From Jatrophihabitans sp. (GTDB taxonomy: Bacteria; Actinomycetota; Actinomycetes; Mycobacteriales; Jatrophihabitantaceae): a stretch of DNA of 64,000 nucleotides. Position numbers and translations under genes: made by a program. This document shows positions 26,242 through 33,292 of this stretch, piece by piece. The notes beneath the pieces are model-generated. The model ran no database searches and had not been told where the DNA came from. It saw nothing but the letters and a program-made list of their open reading frames with translations. The number at the start of each line of letters is the position of its first letter. Positions within the stretch are counted from its first letter, which is position 1. The DNA is taken from contig DASVQQ010000026.1 in the NCBI GenBank assembly GCA_036389035.1, positions 1 through 64,000 on the forward strand. The letters are read 5' to 3'.

Positions 26242-26643
26242 TCATGAGATCAGGTCGAAAGCGCAGAGACCGCCGCTGGCGGCAGCCAGCTTGGCATCGC
26301 AGGTGAGGACCGGAGCCGCCAACCGTTCGGCGAGCGCGACGTAAGCGGCGTCGTAGGCCGTGACGTTGTCCCGAAGCGCCCACATCCGATCGAGCAGTGG
26401 AGCCAGCGGCATCCGCCGGACCGGCAGGCGCGCGAGATGTCGCAACGCGGCAGGCGTCGCGCGCTGGAGCGCCGGATTGGCCCGCGCGAGACCGCGGAGA
26501 GCTGACACGACCTCGGCATCCAGATGAGCCGGCGCGTACAGCGCATCACCGGCACTGAGCCGAGCGATGACCGCGTCCCGGCGCGGATCCGCGGTCAGGT
26601 AGAACACCGCCAGTACAGAGGCGTCGATGATCGCGAGACTCAC
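26242..26643 (-). CDS. vapC: VapC-type PIN toxin
   Basis: The 133-residue product has the PIN pattern: first acidic strand IIDASVLAVF (Asp 7), HLDAEVVSALRGL with Glu, TAYDAAYVALAERL with Asp, and PVLTCDAKLAAA with the last Asp. VapC proteins are magnesium-dependent RNases that cut tRNA or rRNA. The start overlaps the antitoxin stop by four bases, the standard coupled arrangement. The length is normal. Confidence 0.9.
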   Translation of the reverse strand: MSLAIIDASVLAVFYLTADPRRDAVIARLSAGDALYAPAHLDAEVVSALRGLARANPALQRATPAALRHLARLPVRRMPLAPLLDRMWALRDNVTAYDAAYVALAERLAAPVLTCDAKLAAASGGLCAFDLIS

Positions 26644-26870
26644 GAGGCCTCGCGTACCTCACGAACGGCAGTGACCGCGTCCTCCAGCGTGACCTCGCTG
26701 CCTTCGGCGGGCCGGTACTCGGACAGGTAATCGCCCATCTGCGCAGCCTGGGCGGCCTCAGTCAACCGGTCGACCACGTAGGCGTTCAAGGACTGACGAC
26801 TCACGGCCGCCGCCTCGGACAGCGCGGCGTAAACATCGTCAGGGACGTCACGAAGGTTCATTCGCTTCAT
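26640..26870 (-). CDS. vapB: VapB-type antitoxin (ribbon-helix-helix)
   Basis: The 76-residue product starts MKRMNLRDVPDDVYAALSEA, a ribbon-helix-helix DNA-binding domain, followed by a helical toxin-binding tail. ATG 26870 is chosen over a longer frame because the family starts at this motif and the codon lies at the edge of a perfect palindrome that would serve as the operator. It neutralises VapC and represses its own promoter. Confidence 0.9.
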   Translation of the reverse strand: MKRMNLRDVPDDVYAALSEAAAVSRQSLNAYVVDRLTEAAQAAQMGDYLSEYRPAEGSEVTLEDAVTAVREVREAS

Positions 26871-26889
26871 GGTGCCATATTGGCACCAT
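26869..26889. promoter_or_regulatory. Palindromic operator of vapBC
   Basis: ATGGTGCCA and TGGCACCAT form 9-bp perfect arms around TAT and overlap the vapB start codon. This is a likely binding site for the VapB ribbon-helix-helix dimer. Confidence 0.75.
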
Positions 26890-26976
26890 CGGTAGGACAC
26901 ATCCAACTCAAGCTGTGGAAATTCCCGGGCAATGTTTTCCGATGACGGCGCAAACTGGGACACGACCGCGGCGGTG

Positions 26977-27855
26977 TCAGCCAGCCGCGACCAGGGCGCG
27001 CAGTTCCTCGATGCGGGTGCCGGGATCGATGAAGTGGCCGCCGTCGGGGTCCACGACCACCTTGGCGTCGGGGATGTGCGCACCCAGCCAGGTGCCGTGA
27101 CCCGGCGAGATTTCAGCGTCCCGGGCGCCGTAGCGGAGGGTGACCGGTACCGCGATCTCGTCGAGGGAGAAGCCCCACTCGGCGAGGACCGCCAGGTTGT
27201 CGTCGACCCGGCCCCAGATTCCGGCGGTGAACCCGTCGCGCATCGCGTTCACGAACTCCCGCACGGCATCGGGACGGGCAAGCTCGGCGCCGGCCTGCTC
27301 GTCCCGAGCGGCATGCAGGTTCGCCCGGTCCAGCGCCATCCCCGCCAGCTTTTCCTCCGCCAGCCGCATCAGGTTCTCGTGCAGGGCACGCTCACCATCG
27401 AGCGCCCAGCCGAATTCCGCGACGCCCTCCGGGCTCATGCCGGCCCACCAGTCCAGACCCTCGGCCCCGAAGGGAGCGGAGCCGCCCTGGCTCTCGGCGG
27501 CCGTCACCCGGCCATCGAGGCAGGCAGCCACCGCCAGCGCGTGCGGTCCCCCGCCGCAGAAGCCGGACACCGCGAACCGATCCAGGCCCAGCGCATCGGC
27601 GATAGCGGCCACGTCCTGGGCGCAGTCGACCACCCGCCGGCCAGGCTGGCGGTGCGAGACGCCGTAGCCCGGCCGGTCGTAGGTCACCAGCCGCAGCCCC
27701 GCGCGTTCGATCGCTTCCTCGTCCCGAGGGCGGACCAGCCGGGAGCCTGGAATGCCGTGCAGGAAGAAGACGGCAGAGCCGTCCGGATCGCCCCACTGCG
27801 CCACCCCGAGCGTGCGTCCGTCGGGTGCCGAGACCTCCGTCAACAGCTGCGTCAT
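26977..27855 (-). CDS. Alpha/beta hydrolase with Cys at the nucleophile position
   Basis: The fold is clear: GDPDGSAVFFLHGIPGSRLV oxyanion strand-loop, LVTYDRPGYGVSHRQPGR, nucleophile elbow FAVSGFCGGGPHALAVAA, and a C-terminal PDAKVVVDPDGGHFIDP with the catalytic His. In relatives the elbow reads SxSGGGP with Ser; here the codon is TGC, giving Cys. The start is ATG 27855 (MTQLLTEVSAPDG); the longer frame adds 23 unlike residues. A role in small-ester hydrolysis is the default, though Cys may alter or abolish it. Confidence 0.8.
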   Translation of the reverse strand: MTQLLTEVSAPDGRTLGVAQWGDPDGSAVFFLHGIPGSRLVRPRDEEAIERAGLRLVTYDRPGYGVSHRQPGRRVVDCAQDVAAIADALGLDRFAVSGFCGGGPHALAVAACLDGRVTAAESQGGSAPFGAEGLDWWAGMSPEGVAEFGWALDGERALHENLMRLAEEKLAGMALDRANLHAARDEQAGAELARPDAVREFVNAMRDGFTAGIWGRVDDNLAVLAEWGFSLDEIAVPVTLRYGARDAEISPGHGTWLGAHIPDAKVVVDPDGGHFIDPGTRIEELRALVAAG

Positions 27856-28017
27856 GCGGAGGATTCTGCCTGACCGTCCGGACCCGGCCCAGCGTCGGAG
27901 CGGCGAGTGTGGAAGTGCGGGCACTGCCGCAAGCAGTACAGCGTGCCTCGGTGACCAGCGAGGTACCAGAAACGACTCAGGGCCTCCGCGCGAACGCTGG
28001 AGGCCCCGGAATCCTTG

Positions 28018-28090
28018 CTCCCCCGACTGGACTCGAACCAGTAACCCTTCGATTAACAGTCGAATGCTCTGCCAATTGAGCTACGGGGGA
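28018..28090 (-). tRNA. tRNA-Asn (anticodon GTT)
   Basis: The cloverleaf on the minus strand has acceptor TCCCCCG/CGGGGGA, D-arm AGCTCAATTGGCAGAGC, anticodon loop CTGTTAA with GTT at 28057-28055, and T-arm TACTGG-TTCGAGT-CCAGT. The discriminator is G. CCA is not encoded. Confidence 0.95.
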
Positions 28091-28224
28091 TTGGCGAGCC
28101 GTCCGGCCGGCCGGGTTGGCCGAACAGGCAGCGGGTAGAAGAATAACTCATCGCCCCAGCCGTCGCGGCGCCCCCCGACGCAGGGCACACTGGGGAGCCA
28201 GAGATCACCGCGGGCGAAAGGCAG

Positions 28225-28476
28225 ATGAGGATGAAGTTCCTGCTCGGCATCGCTGTCGGCTACGTGCTGGGCTCACGAGCCGGACGTGAGCGTTATGAGG
28301 ACATCGTGGCGCTGGGGCGCCGGGTCGCCGGCAGCCAGACGGTCCAGGCCACCGCGGGCGTCCTGCAGGCGCAGGCCGCCGGTGCGGCCGAGCGGGCCAA
28401 GAGCCGGATCGGCGGGCGGGTGCTGGCCGGTCAGCGGTCCGGCGCCGGCAGCGGCGTCAACGGCCACCGGCACTGA
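28225..28476 (+). CDS. Small YtxH-like membrane-associated protein
   Basis: The 83-residue product has an N-terminal hydrophobic helix FLLGIAVGYVLGSRAGRERYE, the GYVLGSRAGRERY motif being typical of small actinobacterial YtxH-type proteins. This is followed by an Ala/Gln amphipathic helix. A GGCGAAAGG site lies upstream. A role in envelope stress is only a family-level guess. Confidence 0.75.
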   Translation: MRMKFLLGIAVGYVLGSRAGRERYEDIVALGRRVAGSQTVQATAGVLQAQAAGAAERAKSRIGGRVLAGQRSGAGSGVNGHRH

Positions 28477-28553
28477 GCGGTGCCAGCTGGGCACTGAGGC
28501 CAGGCCTGCTGGGCGCCGAGCTTAGGTTAAGCCCGGTCGCGCGGAAGCCGGAC

Positions 28554-28877
28554 TCAGATGCTGTCGAGGACCTGTGCCCGTCGGGTCTGGTACTCGTCCG
28601 GGGTGATCAGGCCCCGATCCCGCAGGTCGGTGAGGTCGGCCAGCCGGTCGGACGCGGAGCGCACTTCAGGCCGCCCTGCCTGCCCACGCAGGTACCGGAC
28701 CGCGAGCTGAGAACCCACGGTGCTCGGATCGACGCCGGCCTGCCGCAACACCCGGCGGTTGCGAACCGTCGACACCGCTGCCAGCACGAGGATGCACACC
28801 ATGACGGCCACCGTTACTCCGACGAACCACAAGAAGGCCGTCGGGATGTCGCCGAAATCGTCGCCTGAGTTCCCCAT
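28554..28877 (-). CDS. Membrane protein with SHOCT domain
   Basis: One transmembrane helix (FLWFVGVTVAVMVCILVLAA, residues 15-35) is followed by a linker and a C-terminal SHOCT domain reading LADLTDLRDRGLITPDEYQT, about 30 residues. SHOCT domains are short helical oligomerisation modules. It is adjacent to the dnaG-linked gene on the same strand. Confidence 0.85.
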   Translation of the reverse strand: MGNSGDDFGDIPTAFLWFVGVTVAVMVCILVLAAVSTVRNRRVLRQAGVDPSTVGSQLAVRYLRGQAGRPEVRSASDRLADLTDLRDRGLITPDEYQTRRAQVLDSI

Positions 28878-28918
28878 GCGGCTATTATGCCCGAACCGTC
28901 CTGAAGTCAGCGGGTAAT

Positions 28919-29527
28919 TCAGCTCGGAATCGGCTGGTCGGACGTCTGCCGGGCGACCCGGTCCAGATAGTCGAGCAAAGCGGCGCGGGCGGTGTCGGAG
29001 TCCGGCGTGCCGGAATCCAGCCGGGCGGTCCAGAGCAGGCCGTCCATGCCGGTCCTGCGCCGGGCCACCACCCGGCCGGTGCCACCCGGCACCCGAACCT
29101 GCTCCCAGCGGGCGATGCTCGCCTCGACCCGGGTCTTGACCACCGCCGGCAGGTTGCGCGGCTCGGCCAGCCGCAGGGTCAGCGCCGGCAGGTCGGTGAC
29201 CACCCCCGCGTCATCCAGCACTCCCTCGATGACCTGCAGGCCGTCCTCACCCCAGGTCGCCTTGACCACGTGCTCCCAGCCGATCCGCCGCCATCCGGGC
29301 GCGGCGCTGGCAGGCTCAGCCTGGTCAACGACCGGTTCGACAACCACCGACCCCGGCCCGACCGGTTCAGCAACCACCGACGCCGGCCCGACCGGCAGCC
29401 ACAGCCCGAACTGGGTGGCCGCCACCGCGGCGGGGCCGTCCTCGGCCATCGCCAGCAGCCGCTCGTCCGGAGCCAGCAGGCCGCGCAGGCCGGCCGGCAC
29501 TCGCAGCCGCCGACCGAACAGCGCCAT
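28919..29527 (-). CDS. Hypothetical protein coupled to dnaG
   Basis: The 202-residue product shows WEHVVKATWGEDGLQVIEG, LTLRLAEPRNLPAVVKTRVE and a closing LLDYLDRVARQT, a layout seen in a conserved actinobacterial family located next to dnaG. The gene overlaps the dnaG stop (ATGA-type), so it is translated with primase. A Pro/Val-rich insert near residues 45-70 contains an imperfect VVxEPVGPGS repeat. No enzymatic motif is seen. Confidence 0.75.
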   Translation of the reverse strand: MALFGRRLRVPAGLRGLLAPDERLLAMAEDGPAAVAATQFGLWLPVGPASVVAEPVGPGSVVVEPVVDQAEPASAAPGWRRIGWEHVVKATWGEDGLQVIEGVLDDAGVVTDLPALTLRLAEPRNLPAVVKTRVEASIARWEQVRVPGGTGRVVARRRTGMDGLLWTARLDSGTPDSDTARAALLDYLDRVARQTSDQPIPS

Positions 29528-31422
29528 CAGGACTCGCCCCCGATCGCCCGGGACCGCAACGCCCGCCGGCGCTGCTCCAGTTGCATCAGTTGGCCGAACA
29601 ACCTGCCCTGCTCCTCCGCGTCGCCGACGGCGTCAAGCCGCTGCACCTTCGACTTCAACTGTGCCACTTCTCTGGCGACCACCTGCTCGGCCAGGTTGAC
29701 CACCATCGCCTCGGCGTAGCGGGGTTGGGCGTCGGTGCCCGAGCGCAGCGGCTCGACCGCGAGCGCGTTGACCGCCGCGCGCGCCTCAGAACCCGGCGGC
29801 AGGTGCTCCGACACCCGTTCCACCCAGGCCGGCCCGGTCTTGCCCGTGGTGGCGCCGCCGGCCGCCGCGATGGCGTTCTGCAACTGCTGGTGCACGGCGG
29901 TCAGGAACGCCTGCGGGCCCAGCTGGTCGAACTGCTCGGCCACCACCTCGGGCAGTTGCAACGCCGCCTTGATGACCTCGCGTTCGGCCTGGCCGACCTT
30001 CGGCGGCACCCCTGGCACCGATCCCGGCTGGCCGGCAGGGGTGCCCGGCTGGGGACGCTGGTGGTGGTTCTCAGCCGCCCGGGCCATGCCGCGTACCCGG
30101 CTCAGGATCTCGTCCGGATTGGCCACCCCGCTCAGCCGGGCCAGCTCGCGGGCGTACTCGAAGCGGTGCGAGGGGTCCTTGATCTGCGCCACCAGCGGCA
30201 CGGTGAGGTTCAGCGCCGCCACCCGGCCCTCGACGGTGTCGACGTCGAAGCGCTTGATGATGGTGCCCAGCATGAACCGCAGCATCGGCACGTTGGACTC
30301 GATCAGCGCCCGCACCGCCGGATCGCCGCCGGCCTGCCGCAGGTCGCACGGGTCCTTGCCCGCCGGGTCGATCGCGACGAAGGTCTGGGCGAGGAACTTC
30401 TGCTCGTCCTTGAAGGCCCGCTCGGCCGCCTTCATGCCGGCCGAGTCGCCGTCGAAGGTGAAGATCACCTTGGTGGTGGCCTGCGCCTCCTCTGCGCTGT
30501 TGCTCGACCACAACCGCCTGATCACGTTGACGTGCTCGCCGCCGAACGCCGTGCCGCAGGTGGCCACCGCGGTCGTGACGCCGGCCAGGTGACAGGCCAT
30601 CACATCGGTGTAGCCCTCGACGATCACCGCCTGGCCCTGCTTGGCGATCTCGCGCTTGGCCACGTCCATGCCGTAGAGCAGCTGGCTCTTCTTGTAGATC
30701 GGGGTCTCAGGGGTGTTGAGGTACTTGGCCTCGATCTTGTCGTCCTCGTGGATCCGGCGAGCCCCGAAGCCGACCACCTCACCGCCGAGGTCCTTGATCG
30801 GCCACAGCAGCCGGCGGTGGAACCGGTCGATCAGCGAGCCGCGGCCGGACTCCCGGGACAATCCAGCCAAGGTCAGCTCGGCCGAGCTGAAGCCGCGGCC
30901 GAGCAGGTGCTTGGTCAGCGAATCCCAGCCCGCCGGGGCGTAGCCGCAGCCGAACTGGTTGCCGGCCGCCGCGTCGAAGCCCCGGCTGGTCAGAAAGTCC
31001 CGGGCCGGCTGGGCCTCGGCGGTGGCCAGCTGCTCCTGGTAGAAGGCCGCCGCGAGAGTATGCGCCTCGACCAGCCTGGCCCGCTGCCCGGACGGCCGGT
31101 TCGGGCTCGGGCCGCCGTCGGCGTAGCGCAACTGGACGCCGGCCTTGCTGGCCAGGCTCTCGACCGCCTCGCTGAAGGACAGGTGCTCGATGCGCTCGAC
31201 GAACCGGATCACGTCGCCACCGGCCGAGCAGCCGAAGCAGTGGAACAGCCCGCGGGACGGTGACACCGACAGCGACGGTGACTTCTCGTCGTGGAACGGG
31301 CAGATGCCCTTGAGGTTGCCGCCGCCGGCATTGCGCAGCTCGACATGCGCGCCGATCACCTCGGCGATGTCGGAGCGTTCCCGGACGGCGGCGATGTCCT
31401 CGTCGCGAATCCGTCCTGCCAT
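29527..31422 (-). CDS. dnaG: DNA primase
   Basis: The 631-residue product has the N-terminal zinc finger CPFHDEKSPS to FHCFGCSAGG (residues 41-66), the catalytic core with GFGARRIHEDDK and the Toprim segments AVIVEGYTDVMACH and FTFDGDSAGMKAAERAF, and the C-terminal helicase-binding region. It synthesises RNA primers at the replication fork. Its length is normal for actinobacteria. The linker near residue 450 is Gln/Pro-rich. Confidence 0.98.
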   Translation of the reverse strand: MAGRIRDEDIAAVRERSDIAEVIGAHVELRNAGGGNLKGICPFHDEKSPSLSVSPSRGLFHCFGCSAGGDVIRFVERIEHLSFSEAVESLASKAGVQLRYADGGPSPNRPSGQRARLVEAHTLAAAFYQEQLATAEAQPARDFLTSRGFDAAAGNQFGCGYAPAGWDSLTKHLLGRGFSSAELTLAGLSRESGRGSLIDRFHRRLLWPIKDLGGEVVGFGARRIHEDDKIEAKYLNTPETPIYKKSQLLYGMDVAKREIAKQGQAVIVEGYTDVMACHLAGVTTAVATCGTAFGGEHVNVIRRLWSSNSAEEAQATTKVIFTFDGDSAGMKAAERAFKDEQKFLAQTFVAIDPAGKDPCDLRQAGGDPAVRALIESNVPMLRFMLGTIIKRFDVDTVEGRVAALNLTVPLVAQIKDPSHRFEYARELARLSGVANPDEILSRVRGMARAAENHHQRPQPGTPAGQPGSVPGVPPKVGQAEREVIKAALQLPEVVAEQFDQLGPQAFLTAVHQQLQNAIAAAGGATTGKTGPAWVERVSEHLPPGSEARAAVNALAVEPLRSGTDAQPRYAEAMVVNLAEQVVAREVAQLKSKVQRLDAVGDAEEQGRLFGQLMQLEQRRRALRSRAIGGES

Positions 31423-31479
31423 GCGGGGAGTCTATGTGTAAGTGTGACAGCCGGGTGGCCCCGCTGAACGTTGCAAGAG

Positions 31480-32799
31480 CTAGCCGCCGGCCACCAGCCG
31501 CCGGTGCCAGGCCAGCGCCGACGAGTCGGTCAGCTGGGCGACCTGGTCGATCACCACCCGCAGCCGTTCGGACTCCCCCTCGGCCTGCCGCCAGCTCTCC
31601 CGCAAGGTCTGTGACAGCGCCGGCTCGCCCCGCTTGAGCAGCAGCTCGACCAGCTCGATCAGCACCCGCCGCTGCTCGGACTGCGACTGCTCGACACCGT
31701 CCCGGCGCATCACGTAGCGAAACGCGATCGTCTTGAGCAGCGCGCACTCGGCCCGCACCCGGTCCGGCACGATCAGCTCGGCCCGGTAGCGGCCCAGCGG
31801 GCCGTCCGGAAACCGGTCCCTAGTGGCCCGGACGGCAGCCGTGACGAACCGGCCGGTCAGCTCGCTGGTGGCCCGCTTGGCCATCGCCTGGGCGGCGTAG
31901 GAGCCGTCATAGCCAGCCAGGTCGGCCAGCGCCGGCAGCCGCAGCAGCTCATCGAGCAGCGGCTGGAGCTGCGAGCCGGTCAGCGGCGAGTAGAACTGGC
32001 CGGCCTGCTCGCACAGGGCCTGCCGTTCGGCCTCCGTTGCCAGCGTCGCGAGCCGGATGTGCCCGGAGTGCACCCCGTCCTCGACGTCGTGCACCGAGTA
32101 CGCGACGTCGTCGGCCCAGTCCATCACCTGCGCTTCCAGGCACCGCTCACCGTCCCGGCGGCCCGCGCGCAGCCAGTCATAGGCCGGCCGGTCGCTGGCG
32201 TAGACACCGAACTTGGCCCTGCCCTCGGCCGCGGGCCACGGGTACTTGCACACCGCGTCCAGGGTCGCCCGGGCCAGGTTCAGCCCGGCCGAGCTGCCGT
32301 CGGAGGTGACCGCCTTGGCCTCCAGCCTGGTCAGGATGCGCAGGGTCTGGGCGTTGCCTTCGAAACCACCGCAGTCCTGCGCGGCCTGGTTCAGGGCGGT
32401 CTCGCCGTTGTGGCCGAACGGCGGATGGCCCAGGTCGTGCGCCAGGCCGGCGGCGTCGGTCAGGTCGGGGTCACAACCCAGCGCGGCGCCCATCTCGCGG
32501 CTGATCTGGGCGACCTCGAGGGAGTGGGTCAGCCGGGTGCGGGGGAAGTCGTCCTGACCGGGTGAGACGACCTGGGTCTTGTCGGCCAGCCGCCGGAACG
32601 AGTAGGAGTGCAGCACCCGGGCCCGGTCGCGCTGAAAGGCGGCCCGGTCCAGCGGCGGCTCGGCCGAGGGCTGGGCGCGCTTGTCGCTCTCGACCAGCCA
32701 GCGGGCCCGGTCCTCGCTGCTGTAGGGATAGCAGTCGCTGCCGGCGCTCAGACGTGCTCCTCGGTCCAGTCGGCGAACTGCTGCAGGTTCTGCAACCAC
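31480..32799 (-). CDS. dgt: Deoxyguanosinetriphosphate triphosphohydrolase
   Basis: The HD-domain motifs are clear: RTRLTHSLEVAQI, LAHDLGHPPFGHNGETAL and MDWADDVAYSVHDVEDG, giving the metal-binding His/His-Asp/Asp set. The enzyme splits dGTP to deoxyguanosine and tripolyphosphate. The GTG start at 32799 overlaps the YbjN-like gene by 52 bases; no better start lies between it and YSSEDRARW, which is near the usual N-terminus. The order dgt-dnaG is typical of actinobacteria. Confidence 0.95.
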   Translation of the reverse strand: MVAEPAAVRRLDRGARLSAGSDCYPYSSEDRARWLVESDKRAQPSAEPPLDRAAFQRDRARVLHSYSFRRLADKTQVVSPGQDDFPRTRLTHSLEVAQISREMGAALGCDPDLTDAAGLAHDLGHPPFGHNGETALNQAAQDCGGFEGNAQTLRILTRLEAKAVTSDGSSAGLNLARATLDAVCKYPWPAAEGRAKFGVYASDRPAYDWLRAGRRDGERCLEAQVMDWADDVAYSVHDVEDGVHSGHIRLATLATEAERQALCEQAGQFYSPLTGSQLQPLLDELLRLPALADLAGYDGSYAAQAMAKRATSELTGRFVTAAVRATRDRFPDGPLGRYRAELIVPDRVRAECALLKTIAFRYVMRRDGVEQSQSEQRRVLIELVELLLKRGEPALSQTLRESWRQAEGESERLRVVIDQVAQLTDSSALAWHRRLVAGG

Positions 32800-33260
32800 A
32801 TTCCGACCGTGAACTTCAACTGCTGCCGGCTGATCCCGCCCTCGAAGTCGAAGGCCTGCTCGGCGCAGATCCCGACCAGGCCGTCGTCGGGAAGCACCGT
32901 GTACGCCTTCGGGAACAGCTTGCTGCGGTTCCAGTCGTCGAGCACCAGGGCCAGCGTCGGGCGCAGCTCTACCTCGAACCTGCGGTTGAGGTAGAGACGG
33001 GCCTGCAGCACCTCTTCGTCCTGGCCGTAGTGGAAGAAGTAGATGCTGAAGTTGTCCCAGCGCACCGCCAGGTCGCCGTCGTCGTCGATCACCGAGCGCA
33101 GCGAGTACTCCTTCAGGATCGCCTGCAGCACCTTGTTGCTGGGCAGCACCGTGGGGCCCTCGCGCCGGCCGATCGGAGGATCGGCCGACCGGCGCTGCTC
33201 CACGCCCGCTTTCGCCGCTGCCACGGCCGAGGCGGCGATGTTACGTAGGCGACCAGGCAC
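32748..33260 (-). CDS. YbjN-domain protein
   Basis: The 170-residue product contains the YbjN-like alpha/beta domain: VRWDNFSIYFFHYGQDEEVL, LVLDDWNRSKLFPKAY, then the helix LKFTVGMWLQNLQQFADW. This matches the tip-link chaperone-like fold of type III chaperone/YbjN proteins. The role is unknown in actinobacteria. It overlaps the start of dgt, so it is probably co-transcribed. Confidence 0.8.
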   Translation of the reverse strand: MPGRLRNIAASAVAAAKAGVEQRRSADPPIGRREGPTVLPSNKVLQAILKEYSLRSVIDDDGDLAVRWDNFSIYFFHYGQDEEVLQARLYLNRRFEVELRPTLALVLDDWNRSKLFPKAYTVLPDDGLVGICAEQAFDFEGGISRQQLKFTVGMWLQNLQQFADWTEEHV

Positions 33261-33292
33261 GCCTCCGAGGCTACCCGGACTGCCCGCACCGA

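Noticed and set aside
29581..31263. 560-residue plus-strand open frame opposite dnaG
   Set aside because: It is an antisense shadow with biased composition; dnaG on the other strand has all primase motifs.
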